64,000 bases of DNA, from positions 248,001-312,000 of the forward strand of contig NZ_JAKRGB010000002.1 in NCBI RefSeq assembly GCF_022347725.1. Reading direction: 5' to 3'. The DNA is from Ruegeria sp. Ofav3-42. GTDB taxonomy: Bacteria > Pseudomonadota > Alphaproteobacteria > Rhodobacterales > Rhodobacteraceae. Of the stretch, positions 9,758-19,244 are shown piece by piece. Position 1 is the first letter of the stretch; each line of letters begins with the position of its first letter. The notes beneath the pieces were generated by a model. It was not told where the DNA came from. It saw only the letters and a program-made list of their open reading frames with translations, and searched no databases. Both the position numbers and the translations under genes were made by a program.

Positions 9758-10990
9758 AGCGTTTCCGGCCCGACCGGCTGTAGGGGGTACTGGCTGCACT
9801 GTGTGGCGGCGCATAATAGGTAATCCCGGTCGGGTCGGAACGCTTCTCAAAAACGGAACCAGTGTCTCCACAGGGAGGAGACGGGTCGGACGGCAACCTG
9901 ACTGCCTGCGATAGGGTCCAGACTGCTGCGTGTCGGAATGCGGCGTTCCTCGGCACGAGGCGTGTGGATCACGCGATCCTTCAGCGCAATTCGTTTGCAG
10001 TGTTGGTGTCGTCCGGCCCCGGCCTTCGCGTCCCGTGTATGCCGTTAAGCCAGATCTCTTCGACAGCAGATACCAAGTATCATTTCCTAAATGCGGGTGG
10101 CGTCGGCCGAGGTACGCATTTTTCAGACCGGCGAGTTGAAGGAAGAGTGCCGCAAGTCGACGAACCTGTACCTATGCGATTCGACAGATTGGGTCTCTGA
10201 CAGTGTTCAACTCGGGCAAATTGTCTCAAATGGCCGGTGTGGCGGCCTTTGCAGGTGCAGAAAGCGCTAAAAAGTGACCGATCGCTTCGCATTTGGCCTT
10301 TTCCATCTTCAAGGCCGCGCGGTACTTCGATTTCCGGAGTTATCCACAAAACTTTCCCGCTGGATATCAACACTTTATCCCCGTCTAATTTTCATGCTGC
10401 AGTGCTATTTTCTTGCCGGGCCATGACCCGGATGTAACAGTTCGATTACCGCAACGGTTCTTAGGAACCTGGGTGGTACGCAAAGGCCAAGGGGGTCAGC
10501 GCAGTAAAGGCAAGTCTTAGGATTTGTTTTTATGTGCAAAGGCTTACCGGTGGATGATCAGCTGAGTTGGGTGTCAGACCCGGATCAGGTGATCAGACTC
10601 TCAGAAGGTCAATGCGTGTTGTGAGGCACCTTAGGGTGCCGCTCAGCGGTCGTGGCCTGCTTCAGGGCCAGGGCAACTGGATCGGGCGTCCCGCGGGCGC
10701 ATCGACCCGGCAAGGCGTCAGGAGTGTCCGAGAGGATACGTGCAAAGACCGCGTCTGCGCACCTGACGCCTTTTCCTTTTTCTTCGGGCTTTTGGCTCAT
10801 GCGGATTACCACTCTACCCCCCTCGTAAGACGGGAACGGGGTTCTTGTGCGTGCACAAGAACCCCGAGGTTGTGTCAGAAATGCAATGCCGCGTCTATGC
10901 ACCTGTACCAGAAACACTACCGGAATCGGGCGCAACCATCAACCATATCTTGTGTTTGTTGGCGAGAATTTCGCAACATAGTGAAGGGCG
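9758..10990. other. Long gene-free region with several inverted repeats
   Basis: About 1.2 kb without a credible gene: the open frames have no ribosome-binding sites, odd composition and no recognisable domains. It holds a TTATCCACA sequence near 10341 (a single DnaA-box match, not a cluster) and a run of hairpins between about 10624 and 10866 described separately. It could contain a small RNA, a decayed gene, or long regulatory DNA. Confidence 0.4.
10624..10866 (+). ncRNA. Candidate structured RNA or hairpin cluster
   Basis: Successive self-complementary segments: GGCACC-TTAG-GGTGCC at 10625-10640; GGCC...GGCC around 10654-10669; a 9-bp pair GGCGTCAGG (10714-10722) with CCTGACGCC (10771-10779) followed by TTTTCCTTTTT; then a 13-bp stem GGGGTTCTTGTGC / GCACAAGAACCCC with a two-base loop at about 10838-10865. 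The T-rich tract after the second long stem resembles a terminator. I could not match it to 6S, tmRNA, SRP or RNase P RNA by eye. Strand and existence of a transcript are inferred. Confidence 0.25.
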
Positions 10991-11128
10991 TTAGATGTTC
11001 TGCTGGACGTCTGTTGCCGCTTCCTGAATGGCGTCACCTGCATTTTCGATGTCTTTTCCTGCACCCTTTGCTGTCTCGCAAGCTGCGAGGGAAAACAGGG
11101 CAAGCCCAACCAGAATTGCGCGGATCAT
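10991..11128 (-). CDS. Entericidin A/B family lipoprotein
   Basis: A 45-residue lipoprotein. The start MIRAILVGLALFSLAAC forms a signal peptide with a lipobox ending at the Cys, and the mature part ETAKGAGKDIENAGDAIQEA is the typical entericidin sequence. Entericidins are small outer-membrane-associated lipoproteins; in E. coli A and B act as an antidote/toxin pair, but in alphaproteobacteria single copies of unknown role are common. A near-perfect GGAGGT site sits seven bases before the ATG at 11128; a longer frame from 11206 is rejected for this reason. It is missed easily because of its size. The ~300 bases upstream to 11425 hold no other gene. Confidence 0.85.
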   Translation of the reverse strand: MIRAILVGLALFSLAACETAKGAGKDIENAGDAIQEAATDVQQNI

Positions 11129-11425
11129 CAGTACCTCCATGTGTTTTTTATGAAACTTGCGTAGCAGTTTTCTTATGCAGGAACCAGTATTTTGCCGTAC
11201 CTCCATTTTGGTTGGAAGACGTTCGAACTGGGGCGGCGCTCAGGATATCCGAGCCCAAACAAACGAGACGATACGTCGGCAATTCTGTGAAGGGCGCGCA
11301 CCAAGGGGGGGCGTGGATCACCTGCACTCAGCGGAATGGATCCGCCCGGACAACGCGATGCTGCGGAGCCGCAGACGCTCCGGGCCCATAAACCCGCGGA
11401 TCAGTCAGTTACAAAAAAGGCGGTG

Positions 11426-11767
11426 TCAGCTTTTTTCGTCGTTGCAGAACAACTCGTACACCACTTCCAGCATGCGGCGTGGTCTGTCGTCCGCCAGCCT
11501 GTAGTAAATCGCTTTGCCTTCGCGCCGGGGAATCACCAGACCTTCCAGACGAAGGCGGGATAGCTGTTGCGAGACCGCCGCCTGCCGGGCGGACAGCAGG
11601 TCTTCCAGTTCAGTCACGGACTTCTCGCCGGACACCAAATGGCAAAGGATCATCAGTCGGCCTTCGTGACTGATTGCCTTGAGGAAATTCGATGCGCGGG
11701 TCGCGTTTCCGGCCATCCGGTCGAAATCGTCAGATGTCATGTTCTGTGATACCTGAGGCAAAGCCAT
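11426..11767 (-). CDS. ArsR-family regulator of the SqrR/BigR persulfide-sensing type
   Basis: A 113-residue winged helix repressor. The core reads LLKAISHEGRLMILCHLV-type sequence here as NFLKAISHEGRLMILCHL, then SARQAAVSQQLSRLRLEGLV (recognition helix) and REGKAIYYRLAD. Two cysteines, Cys42 and Cys108, occupy almost exactly the positions of the two sensor cysteines (41 and 107) of Rhodobacter capsulatus SqrR, where persulfides form a tetrasulfide link and release DNA. No arsenic-type cysteine cluster is present. The start at 11767 is preferred over the frame from 11920, which adds a non-conserved leader. The likely targets, the persulfide dioxygenase operon at 25.2-27.4 kb, are 14 kb away. 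Confidence 0.8.
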   Translation of the reverse strand: MALPQVSQNMTSDDFDRMAGNATRASNFLKAISHEGRLMILCHLVSGEKSVTELEDLLSARQAAVSQQLSRLRLEGLVIPRREGKAIYYRLADDRPRRMLEVVYELFCNDEKS

Positions 11768-12101
11768 TGGTGTATTCCTTTCGGGCCCTGAGGCGGGCGC
11801 GTGTTTTCTTTTCGAGTGGTCCGCAAAGGCGGTTCGCATTGCTACACGTTCTGGGCATGAATTTCCATATGCACGGATCAAAATGATGTGATGGGAAATG
11901 AGAGGCTTAGATTCCAGCATCTCAATTCGAACTTTTGTTCTGTGTCGCTGCGGGGCTTAAGACGGCACTTTGACCCCCTTGATCGCGCGGGTTGAGCGCG
12001 ATCTATCCTGCCCCCCTTGCAGCCCCCCCGTGGCGACACTAAGACTCGGGTAACGTTTCTTCGGGTAGTGTCCCGATCCATAGCAAAACAGGCAGGTTCT
12101 C
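11768..12101. other. Divergent promoter region between the SqrR-like gene and clpP
   Basis: A 334-base intergenic region that must contain the promoters of both divergent genes. It has a C/G-rich part near 11960-12040. I saw no convincing heat-shock (sigma-32) promoter with the correct spacing and no further gene. Confidence 0.5.
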
Positions 12102-12734
12102 ATGTTCGATCCCGTTGATACCTATATGAATACGCTCGTTCCCATGGTCGTCGAACAGACCAGCCGGGGTGAGCGGGCATACGATATTTTCTCGCGCCTT
12201 CTGAAAGAGCGGATCATTTTCATCAACGGTCCGATCCATGATGGCATGAGCCATCTGGTCGTCGCGCAGTTGCTGCATCTGGAGGCGGAAAATCCCAGCA
12301 AGGAGATCTCGATCTATATCAACTCGCCTGGCGGCGTCGTGACCAGCGGTTTGTCGATTTACGATACAATGCAGTACATCAAGCCGAAATGTTCGACATT
12401 GGTGATCGGTCAGGCGGCCTCGATGGGATCAGTTCTGCTGGCCGGTGGTGAGAAGGGAATGCGATTTTCGCTGCCCAACAGCCGTATCATGGTGCACCAG
12501 CCCAGCGGCGGGTATCAGGGTCAGGCAAGCGACATCATGATTCACGCAGCCGAAACGCAAAAACTCAAAGATCGCTTGTATGACATTTACGTGCGTCATA
12601 CCGGCCAGACCAAAAAGGCGGTTGAAAAAGCGCTGGATCGTGACAATTTCATGAGCCCGGAAGAAGCGAAAGACTGGGGTCATATCGACGAGATCGTCGA
12701 AAACCGCGCCAAGATGGATGGCGAAGAGGCCTGA
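12102..12734 (+). CDS. clpP: ATP-dependent Clp protease proteolytic subunit
   Basis: A 210-residue serine peptidase that forms the tetradecameric barrel of ClpXP and ClpAP. The catalytic triad is visible: Ser107 in GQAASMGS, His132 in MVHQPSGG, Asp181 in [14 protein letters not shown] at 73-78 forms the oxyanion region. The N-terminal residues before [10 protein letters not shown] form the short propeptide usual for the family. The partner ATPase clpX follows 134 bases downstream in the same direction, with a terminator hairpin between, so the two can also be expressed separately. Confidence 0.97.
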   Translation: MFDPVDTYMNTLVPMVVEQTSRGERAYDIFSRLLKERIIFINGPIHDGMSHLVVAQLLHLEAENPSKEISIYINSPGGVVTSGLSIYDTMQYIKPKCSTLVIGQAASMGSVLLAGGEKGMRFSLPNSRIMVHQPSGGYQGQASDIMIHAAETQKLKDRLYDIYVRHTGQTKKAVEKALDRDNFMSPEEAKDWGHIDEIVENRAKMDGEEA

Positions 12735-12741
12735 GAATAAG

Positions 12742-12772
12742 TCCCCACGTCCTGGGCGTGGGGAACATTTTT
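12742..12772 (+). terminator. Intrinsic terminator between clpP and clpX
   Basis: TCCCCACG (12742-12749) pairs perfectly with CGTGGGGA (12757-12764) across a seven-base loop, followed by ACATTTTT. It lies right after the clpP stop and implies at least partial uncoupling from clpX. Confidence 0.75.
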
Positions 12773-12868
12773 GAGATTGTAGCCGCCCCGGTGGTGGCCT
12801 AAGCTGCAACCACATGTGGCAATCGCGGCCCGACAGTGGCCGCAGGGATGAAGCCCGAAAGGTAGAAC

Positions 12869-14134
12869 ATGGCGACGAATTCAGGCGGTGACGGCAAAAA
12901 CACGCTCTACTGCAGCTTCTGCGGCAAGAGCCAGCATGAGGTGCGCAAGCTGATTGCCGGCCCGACCGTTTTCATCTGCGACGAGTGCGTCGAGCTATGC
13001 ATGGACATCATCCGCGAAGAGACCAAGGCCAGCGGCCTGAAGTCCAGTGACGGTGTGCCCACGCCCAAAGACATTTGCGAAGTGCTGGACGATTACGTCA
13101 TCGGTCAGGCCACCGCCAAGCGGGTCCTGTCGGTCGCGGTGCACAACCACTACAAGCGTCTGAACCACGCGCAGAAGGCGGGCAGCGATATTGAGCTGGC
13201 CAAGTCCAACATCCTGCTGATCGGCCCGACCGGCTGCGGCAAGACGCTGCTGGCGCAGACGCTGGCGCGGATTCTGGATGTGCCGTTCACGATGGCTGAC
13301 GCGACCACACTGACCGAAGCCGGTTATGTGGGCGAGGATGTCGAGAACATCATCCTGAAACTTTTGCAGGCCAGCGAATACAACGTGGAACGCGCACAGC
13401 GCGGCATCGTTTATATCGACGAGGTCGACAAGATCACGCGTAAGTCCGAGAACCCGTCTATCACCCGGGACGTATCGGGCGAGGGTGTGCAGCAGGCGCT
13501 GCTGAAGCTGATGGAAGGCACCGTAGCCAGCGTTCCGCCGCAGGGCGGGCGCAAGCATCCTCAGCAGGAGTTTCTGCAGGTGGACACCACCAATATCCTG
13601 TTTATCTGCGGCGGTGCCTTTGCGGGACTGGACAAGATCATCGCTCAGCGCGGTAAGGGCTCGGCCATGGGCTTTGGTGCGGATGTTCGCGACAATGACG
13701 AGCGTGGTGTAGGTGAGATCTTTAAGGATCTTGAGCCCGAAGACCTACTGAAATTCGGTCTGATCCCGGAATTCGTTGGCCGTCTACCTGTTCTGGCGAC
13801 GCTGGAAGACCTGGACGAAGACGCTCTGGTCACTATCCTGACCAAGCCCAAGAACGCTCTGGTCAAGCAGTACCAGCGTCTGTTCGAACTGGAAGATGCC
13901 GAGTTGGCCTTTACCGACGATGCGCTGAAGTCGATTGCCAAGAAGGCCATCGAACGGAAAACCGGCGCACGGGGTCTGCGTTCAATCCTCGAAGATATCC
14001 TGCTGGACACTATGTTCGAACTGCCGGGCATGAAAAACGTGACCGAGGTTGTGGTGAACGAAGAGGCGGTGTCGTCGGACAAGCAGCCACTGATCATCTA
14101 CGCAGATGCGGCGGAATCAGCTTCGGCCGGATAA
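12869..14134 (+). CDS. clpX: ATP-dependent Clp protease ATP-binding subunit
   Basis: A 421-residue AAA+ unfoldase that feeds substrates to ClpP. The N-terminal zinc-binding domain has Cys15, Cys18, Cys37 and Cys40 (CSFCGK and CDEC). The Walker A GPTGCGKT is at 119-126, Walker B is in [10 protein letters not shown], and the pore loop (GYVGEDVE) and ClpP-docking IGF-type loop region follow. Length and domain order match the family. An AAAGG ribosome-binding site precedes the ATG. In alphaproteobacteria ClpXP is tied to cell-cycle control by degradation of CtrA. A strong terminator follows. Confidence 0.97.
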   Translation: MATNSGGDGKNTLYCSFCGKSQHEVRKLIAGPTVFICDECVELCMDIIREETKASGLKSSDGVPTPKDICEVLDDYVIGQATAKRVLSVAVHNHYKRLNHAQKAGSDIELAKSNILLIGPTGCGKTLLAQTLARILDVPFTMADATTLTEAGYVGEDVENIILKLLQASEYNVERAQRGIVYIDEVDKITRKSENPSITRDVSGEGVQQALLKLMEGTVASVPPQGGRKHPQQEFLQVDTTNILFICGGAFAGLDKIIAQRGKGSAMGFGADVRDNDERGVGEIFKDLEPEDLLKFGLIPEFVGRLPVLATLEDLDEDALVTILTKPKNALVKQYQRLFELEDAELAFTDDALKSIAKKAIERKTGARGLRSILEDILLDTMFELPGMKNVTEVVVNEEAVSSDKQPLIIYADAAESASAG

Positions 14135-14155
14135 AGCGAAACGGATAACAAAAAC

Positions 14156-14184
14156 ACGGCGCGGCACTGACCGCGCCGTTTTCC
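14156..14184 (+). terminator. Intrinsic terminator after clpX
   Basis: ACGGCGCGG (14156-14164) pairs perfectly with CCGCGCCGT (14171-14179) around a six-base loop and is followed by TTTT. It separates clpX from the Rid gene. Confidence 0.85.
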
Positions 14185-14197
14185 TATGAGGGGTAGC

Positions 14198-14560
14198 ATG
14201 GCGATCAAACGCATTTCGTCCGGCGGTGAATTTGAAGTTAAGATTGGGTATTGCCGCGCCGTGGTCGCGGGGGGCTGGGTTCACGTTGCCGGTACAGTTG
14301 GTCAGGGTGAAGATGTCACCGAACAATGCCGATCTGCATTGTGCACAATCGAAAAAGCCCTGGCCGACGCTGGTGCCAGCTTTGCCGATGTTGTGCGTGT
14401 GACCTATATGCTGCCGGATCGGTTCGAATTTGAACCGTGCTGGCCGATCCTGCGCGAGGCCTTCGGGGCCAACCCGCCGGTAACGACAATGATCGAATGC
14501 GGGTTGATCGACCCGAAATACCGGATCGAAATCGAAGTTACCGCCTTTTTGCCAGAATAG
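14198..14560 (+). CDS. RidA/YjgF/UK114 family protein lacking the deaminase arginine
   Basis: A 120-residue small trimeric-fold protein. The C-terminal half ([10 protein letters not shown]...[11 protein letters not shown]) is the Rid signature. In RidA the Arg that binds the 2-aminoacrylate carboxylate lies in the segment PARS; here the aligned segment is PVTT, so the imine deaminase activity of RidA is doubtful and the protein more likely belongs to one of the divergent Rid subfamilies. GAGGGGT before the ATG at 14198 favours this start over the one at 14186. It is the first gene of a rightward set but has no clear functional link to NDUFA12. Confidence 0.8.
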   Translation: MAIKRISSGGEFEVKIGYCRAVVAGGWVHVAGTVGQGEDVTEQCRSALCTIEKALADAGASFADVVRVTYMLPDRFEFEPCWPILREAFGANPPVTTMIECGLIDPKYRIEIEVTAFLPE

Positions 14561-14639
14561 GGGGTGCGGTCCTTGTGACACTGGACCTTGGCGTGCCTTT
14601 GGTCCATATCTGCGTGTACAGAAATGCCGGAGGCAGCCG

Positions 14640-15023
14640 ATGGGAATCCTGAACAGTCTTTTGCGGGCCGTAACCTGGTGGAACGGTGCCACTTTGAACA
14701 CGCAGATTTACACTGCGCGCAAGGGCGTTAAGGTCGGCGAGGACGACGAAGGTAACGTATTCTACCGCAACGCGGACGACAGCAGGCGCTGGGTGATTTT
14801 CAACGGTGAAGCCGAGGCAAGCAGAATTGATCCGGACTGGCACGGCTGGCTGCACCGCACCTGGGACGAGCCGCCGACGGACAAACCGTTAAAGCATAAA
14901 TCCTGGGAAAAGCCACATCAGGAAAATCTGACAGGCACCGCGTTGGCCTATGCGCCTGCGGGATCTCTGCGCCGCCCGGACCCGGTCGAGCGCAAAGACT
15001 ACGAAGCCTGGAGCCCGGAATAA
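14640..15023 (+). CDS. NDUFA12 (B17.2)-type complex I accessory subunit
   Basis: A 127-residue protein homologous to the mitochondrial complex I supernumerary subunit NDUFA12. The motifs GxDxxGNxYY (here [12 protein letters not shown]), [24 protein letters not shown] and the late [14 protein letters not shown] are characteristic. It sits on the matrix/cytoplasmic arm of NADH:ubiquinone oxidoreductase. It is restricted to alphaproteobacteria and mitochondria and usually lies outside the nuo operon, as here. It heads a tight operon with mlaD-like and DUF2155 genes (13 bases, then a 4-base overlap). Confidence 0.92.
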   Translation: MGILNSLLRAVTWWNGATLNTQIYTARKGVKVGEDDEGNVFYRNADDSRRWVIFNGEAEASRIDPDWHGWLHRTWDEPPTDKPLKHKSWEKPHQENLTGTALAYAPAGSLRRPDPVERKDYEAWSPE

Positions 15024-15036
15024 CACGAGGCGCGCA

Positions 15037-15489
15037 ATGTCGACCTACAATGCAACCGAAGTTCTGGTCGGCGGAGCCGTTCTGGCTTGTGCGATCGCCT
15101 TTGGCGTCTACGCCAGTCAGTCCACCGGCCTGTCGCAAAACAGCAATGGCTACGAACTGGGCGCCTCATTCCGGTCCCTGGAAGGGGTGGGGGTGGGCAC
15201 TGATGTGCGCCTTGCGGGCGTCAAGATTGGCACCGTAACCGGCGTGACCCTGAACTCTGAGACCTATCGCGCCGATACGACCTTTACCATCTCTGACGGA
15301 ATCCTTGTGCCGGATGACAGCGCGATTGTCATTTCGTCCGAGGGGCTGCTGGGCGGCAACTTTGTCGAAGTCATGCCGGGCGGCTCGCCGTTCTATTTCG
15401 AAGCGGGTGATCAGGTGGAAGATACGCAGGGTGCGGTCAGCCTGATTTCCCTGCTGGTAAAATTCGTGGCCGGAGATGGAAGCGAATGA
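15037..15489 (+). CDS. mlaD: MlaD-type MCE-domain lipid transport protein
   Basis: A 150-residue inner-membrane-anchored periplasmic protein: one N-terminal membrane helix (VLVGGAVLACAIAFGVY) and one MCE domain (GYELGASFRSLEGVGVGTDV, VRLAGVKIGTV, SEGLLGGNFVEV). MlaD hexamers carry phospholipids to or from the MlaFE ABC transporter. The mlaE and mlaF genes are not in this window, so they must be elsewhere. The start MSTYNATEV at 15037 follows ACGAGG; the earlier frame start lies inside NDUFA12. Overlaps the next gene by four bases. Confidence 0.88.
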   Translation: MSTYNATEVLVGGAVLACAIAFGVYASQSTGLSQNSNGYELGASFRSLEGVGVGTDVRLAGVKIGTVTGVTLNSETYRADTTFTISDGILVPDDSAIVISSEGLLGGNFVEVMPGGSPFYFEAGDQVEDTQGAVSLISLLVKFVAGDGSE

Positions 15490-15854
15490 AGCAGATTGCC
15501 CTGATCGCAGCACTACTGACCGCTACGGCAGCAACGGCTCAGCAAAAAGCTACCTCCGGTCCCGGCGCGATGCTGCGCGGGCTGGACAAGGTCAATGGGC
15601 AGACAGTCGACGTTGAAATGCAAAACGGCCAAACCCAGGCAGTCTTTGGTCTGGATGTGGCGTTGGGCGATTGCCGCTACCCAGCGGATAACCCGACCGG
15701 CGACGCGTTCGCGTACCTGACCATCTGGGAAAAAGGTAAGACGGATCAACTGTTTGACGGTTGGATGATTGCGACGTCACCGGCCCTGAACGCGCTGGAC
15801 CATTCGCGTTACGACGTTTGGGTGATCCGTTGTATTACGCCTTCGGGCGACTGA
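15486..15854 (+). CDS. DUF2155 exported protein
   Basis: A 122-residue protein with a short signal peptide ([20 protein letters not shown]) and the DUF2155 core: [13 protein letters not shown], then [41 protein letters not shown]. The two cysteines (GDC and IRC) are conserved and probably form a disulfide. The family is confined to alphaproteobacteria and often found beside NDUFA12, as here; function unknown, likely envelope-related. Its 3-prime end overlaps the convergent aat gene by 46 bases. Confidence 0.88.
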   Translation: MKQIALIAALLTATAATAQQKATSGPGAMLRGLDKVNGQTVDVEMQNGQTQAVFGLDVALGDCRYPADNPTGDAFAYLTIWEKGKTDQLFDGWMIATSPALNALDHSRYDVWVIRCITPSGD

Positions 15855-16453
15855 GGCGCATCTGCGGTAAAGTCTGCGCTGGCATCAAGCGCTTCTTCAA
15901 GCTCCCGCCGATATTGCGAGCGGGGTATTTCGATTGCCCCCAACGAAGCAAGATGGGCAGTCAGAAATTGGGTGTCGAACAATCGAAACCCGGTTTGGCG
16001 CAGGCGGTCCACCAGATAGGCCAGCGCGATTTTTGAGGCATCCGTTCGGCGAGAAAACATGCTTTCACCGAAAAACGCCCCACCCAACGCGACGCCGTAA
16101 ACGCCACCGACCAAGGCCTCTCCGTCCCAGATTTCCAATGAATGGGCGCGGCCAGTTTGGTGGAGTTGTTGGTACAGGCTGCGTAACTCGGCGTTGATCC
16201 AGGTGTCGGCGCGATCGGCGCAGCCTTCTACAACCCCGGCAAAGTCATGATTGATAGTAATGGTAAAACCGCAATTTCGGATGCGCCGCGCCAGGCTGCG
16301 CGAGATGTGAAAGCCATCAAGTGGGAAGACGCCGCGAAACTTGGGGTCGACCCAGAACAGTTCCGGATCATCGCGGTGCTCGGCCATCGGGAAGATGCCG
16401 ATCGAATAGCCGTGCAGCAATAGTTCTGGGGTCAGGCTCATGCGGGGCACCAT
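15809..16453 (-). CDS. aat: Leucyl/phenylalanyl-tRNA-protein transferase
   Basis: A 214-residue enzyme that adds Leu or Phe to proteins with N-terminal Arg or Lys, creating N-degrons for ClpS/ClpAP. The family signature [11 protein letters not shown]...[27 protein letters not shown] is at the N-terminus and [32 protein letters not shown] in the middle. The start can be at 16453 or at the [12 protein letters not shown]et four codons later (16441). The last 46 bases overlap the end of the DUF2155 gene on the other strand, a longer convergent overlap than usual. ClpP is encoded 3 kb away, but not in an operon with it. Confidence 0.93.
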   Translation of the reverse strand: MVPRMSLTPELLLHGYSIGIFPMAEHRDDPELFWVDPKFRGVFPLDGFHISRSLARRIRNCGFTITINHDFAGVVEGCADRADTWINAELRSLYQQLHQTGRAHSLEIWDGEALVGGVYGVALGGAFFGESMFSRRTDASKIALAYLVDRLRQTGFRLFDTQFLTAHLASLGAIEIPRSQYRRELEEALDASADFTADAPQSPEGVIQRITQTS

Positions 16454-16489
16454 GGGACCAGAGCGCCAACACCCTCTGGTCCCGAAGAT

Positions 16490-17839
16490 TTATTGGGCCA
16501 TATTCGCCGCAAGCCACTGTTCCAGCCAGTGAATGTTGTAGTCACCGCTGTGAATGTCGGGTTCTTGCAGCAGAGCGTGGAACAGCGGCACGGTGGTATC
16601 GATGCCGTCCACGATCAACTCTCCCAACGCACGATTCAGGCGGGCCAGAGCCTCTTCCCGGTCGCGGCCCTGAACGATCAGCTTGGCAATCAGCGAGTCG
16701 TAGTAGGGCGGGATCGAATATCCGTCGTACAGCGCCGAATCCATCCGTACGCCCAAGCCGCCGGGCGCGTGGTAGGCCGTGATCTTACCTGGGCAGGGAG
16801 AGAAGTTCGGCAGCTTTTCGGCGTTGATCCGAACCTCGATGGCGTGGCCATTGATTTCCAGATCGTCCTGACCGAACGACATCGGTTCCCCAGCCGCGAC
16901 GAGAATTTGCTCGCGCACCAGATCGACGCCGAAAATACCTTCGGTCACCGGGTGTTCCACCTGCAGGCGGGTGTTCATCTCGATGAAATAGAACTCGCCA
17001 TTCTCATACAGGAACTCAATCGTGCCCGCGCCGATATAGTTGATTTTGGCCACGGCGTCGGCGCAGATCTTACCGATCTTGGCACGTTCTTCGGGGGTTA
17101 TGCAGGGACCGGGAGCCTCTTCAAACACTTTCTGGTGGCGGCGCTGCAGCGAGCAGTCGCGTTCGCCCAGATGCACCGCCTTGCCCTTGCCGTCGCCAAA
17201 GACCTGGATCTCAATATGGCGCGGCGTGGTCAGGTATTTCTCGATATAGACCTCGTCATTGCCAAAGGCGGCTTTGCCTTCGGCGCGCGCGGTCATGAAG
17301 GCGCTTTCCATCTCATCAGCGCTTTGCGCGACTTTCATGCCGCGACCGCCGCCACCGGCAGTAGCCTTGATGATGACCGGATAGCCGAATTCCTCACCGA
17401 TTTTCTTGGCCGTAGCCAGGTCGGGGACGCCGCCGTCCGAGCCCGGAACGCAAGGCACACCAAGTTGTTTCATGGTGTCCTTGGCGGTGATCTTGTCACC
17501 CATGACGCGGATGTGTTCGGCGGTGGGGCCGATGAAGGTGATGCCGTGATCTTCGACGATCTGCACGAACTCGGCATTCTCGGAAAGGAAGCCATAACCG
17601 GGGTGGATCGCTTGCGCGCCAGTGATTTCACAGGCCGAGATAATCGCGGGTACGGACAGATAGCTTTGCGGGCTGGGCGGAGGGCCAATGCAGACCGATT
17701 CGTCCGCCATACGCACGTGCATCGCGTCGCTATCGGCGGTGGAGTGCACGGCGACCGTCGCAATCCCCATCTCGCGCGCGGCGCGGATGACGCGCAGTGC
17801 GATCTCGCCTCGGTTGGCAATCAGGATCTTGTCGAACAT
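16490..17839 (-). CDS. accC: Biotin carboxylase subunit of acetyl-CoA carboxylase
   Basis: A 449-residue ATP-grasp enzyme, the same length as E. coli AccC, which carboxylates biotin on AccB in the first step of fatty acid synthesis. Seen: [24 protein letters not shown] at the start, the glycine-rich ATP loop [32 protein letters not shown], and the active-site [16 protein letters not shown] motif (here [12 protein letters not shown]). It lies nine bases downstream of accB in an accB-accC operon. Confidence 0.97.
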   Translation of the reverse strand: MFDKILIANRGEIALRVIRAAREMGIATVAVHSTADSDAMHVRMADESVCIGPPPSPQSYLSVPAIISACEITGAQAIHPGYGFLSENAEFVQIVEDHGITFIGPTAEHIRVMGDKITAKDTMKQLGVPCVPGSDGGVPDLATAKKIGEEFGYPVIIKATAGGGGRGMKVAQSADEMESAFMTARAEGKAAFGNDEVYIEKYLTTPRHIEIQVFGDGKGKAVHLGERDCSLQRRHQKVFEEAPGPCITPEERAKIGKICADAVAKINYIGAGTIEFLYENGEFYFIEMNTRLQVEHPVTEGIFGVDLVREQILVAAGEPMSFGQDDLEINGHAIEVRINAEKLPNFSPCPGKITAYHAPGGLGVRMDSALYDGYSIPPYYDSLIAKLIVQGRDREEALARLNRALGELIVDGIDTTVPLFHALLQEPDIHSGDYNIHWLEQWLAANMAQ

Positions 17840-17848
17840 GGGCCCGCC

Positions 17849-18352
17849 TTACTCGATGATTACCAGAGGGGTGCCGAATTCCACAGCATCGCCGTCACCC
17901 ACCAAAACACGTTTGATGGTGCCGGATTTGGGGGCGTGGATGTGGTTCATGGTTTTCATCGCCTCGACGATCAGCAGGGTGTCGCCTTCGGACACCGATG
18001 CGCCGACGCTGATGAAGGCAGGTGCGCCCGGTTCGGGCTGCATATAGACGGTTCCCACCATTGGCGAGGTAACGGCGCCGGGGTGGCTGGCCGGGTCTTC
18101 CTGCGCGGCGGGGGCGTCGGCAGGGGCGGCCGCTGCGGCGACGGGGGCGACCGCGGGGGCCGGAGCCGCGGCCGGAACGGCCACCTGAACCGGAGCGGGT
18201 GCGACCTGTGACATGCGGCTTACGCGCACGTTCAGGCTGTCTTCCTCGCCATATTCACGCTTGACCTGCAGTTCAGTCAGGTCGTTTTCGCGCAGCAATT
18301 CGGCCAATGCCTTGATGAATGCCACATCCGCTTCGTGTTTGGTGTCTGTCAT
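17849..18352 (-). CDS. accB: Biotin carboxyl carrier protein of acetyl-CoA carboxylase
   Basis: A 167-residue protein that carries biotin on Lys133 within [10 protein letters not shown]. The N-terminal 50 residues form a helical domain, followed by a flexible Ala/Pro/Val-rich linker (about 52-88) and the C-terminal biotinyl domain with the thumb-type insert region. The second residue after the biotinyl lysine is Met but the first is Thr instead of the more usual Met (AMKT rather than AMKM), which is common in some groups. First gene of the accBC operon; promoter region expected in 18353-18503. Confidence 0.96.
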   Translation of the reverse strand: MTDTKHEADVAFIKALAELLRENDLTELQVKREYGEEDSLNVRVSRMSQVAPAPVQVAVPAAAPAPAVAPVAAAAAPADAPAAQEDPASHPGAVTSPMVGTVYMQPEPGAPAFISVGASVSEGDTLLIVEAMKTMNHIHAPKSGTIKRVLVGDGDAVEFGTPLVIIE

Positions 18353-18503
18353 GAGTGTCCTCGACGGTTCCCCTTTGGCCCGTCTATTTGGTGCGGGCTT
18401 TGGTCTGATTACGCAGCGTTATAAGCTATGCGCCCTGTCATGAAAAGCGCGTCTCGGCCTGTCAGATAGGGGTTTTACCCAAGTTTTTGAGGGGCAAAAG
18501 TGA

Positions 18504-19040
18504 TTAGAGGGGCATTCCCGAGAGTTTTGCCACAAGTTCCGGTAGTTTACGTGCGCCAAACTTCTCAAGCAATCGCGCGCGATACGCTTCGATCGTGCGG
18601 TAACTCAGCCCCAGTTCCACACCGATCTCCTTGGCTGACAGGCCCCGGCAAGACATGATGGCGACTTCGCGCTCCCGGGCTGTCAGTTCGACGAGGGGGC
18701 GTTCCTCGGAGATGTCAGAGAAGCTCCAGATGCCGTGACGAAACGGGTCATCCGGAGTCAGGGAACGCCCGCGCGCCCGGCACCAGAACAGATCGCTGTT
18801 GCGTCTGCGCATGACACGCTCGTCAGTGTAATACCCGGTGTCGCGCATCACTTGCAGGCTGCGGGCACCAATTCGTTCCCAATCTGCGACTGACGGGTAG
18901 AGGTGCAGCAGAGGCATATTGCGATATTCTGCTTCTTCGCCGCCAAAGGTGCGTGCGAATTGCAGATTGCAGCGTCGGATGATGCGGTTTTCCAACTCGA
19001 CCAATCCGATGGGGGCATATTCGAAAGCTGGATCGCTCAT
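18504..19040 (-). CDS. PAS-LuxR family transcriptional regulator
   Basis: A 178-residue regulator. Residues 5-115 look like a PAS domain (EYAPIGLVELENRIIRRCN at the start and GIWSFSDISEERP at the end), and residues 117-178 are a LuxR/FixJ-type helix-turn-helix (LTAREREVAIMSCRGLSAKEIGVELGLSYRTIEAYRARLLEKFGA). It has no receiver domain, so it probably senses a cytoplasmic ligand, cofactor or redox state through the PAS domain. It is monocistronic, between the accB promoter and the divergent Xre gene. Targets unknown. Confidence 0.85.
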   Translation of the reverse strand: MSDPAFEYAPIGLVELENRIIRRCNLQFARTFGGEEAEYRNMPLLHLYPSVADWERIGARSLQVMRDTGYYTDERVMRRRNSDLFWCRARGRSLTPDDPFRHGIWSFSDISEERPLVELTAREREVAIMSCRGLSAKEIGVELGLSYRTIEAYRARLLEKFGARKLPELVAKLSGMPL

Positions 19041-19244
19041 CCGGCTATCGTGCCGGGATTTCGGGGAAATTAGAAGAGGGGTGGAGAAATTTTGGTTGTA
19101 CGGCGGTCATTTGGGTGTTCGCGATGCAAGGTGAATTCCAGGGTGCACTTGTGAAGTTTGTAAATAAGCTATGAAAACTGGCTGTTAAGCGTTAGAAATC
19201 TATAAGGAGTTCTGAAAAGATAGGGGTAGTATGGGCGCGAGATC

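Noticed and set aside
9862..10200. A 112-residue rightward frame after the exported protein
   Set aside because: No ribosome-binding site or recognisable domain, and the frame competes with others of similar length.
10338..10350. TTATCCACA resembling a DnaA box
   Set aside because: A single match with no cluster of boxes, no AT-rich unwinding region and no origin-type neighbouring genes.
10567..11391. A 274-residue rightward frame over the hairpin region
   Set aside because: No ribosome-binding site, unusual composition, runs through strong palindromes, and opposes the well-supported entericidin gene.
16493..18211. A 572-residue frame antisense to accC-accB
   Set aside because: Shadow of the highly biased accBC coding sequence; no ribosome-binding site and no domain similarity, while both genes on the other strand are certain.
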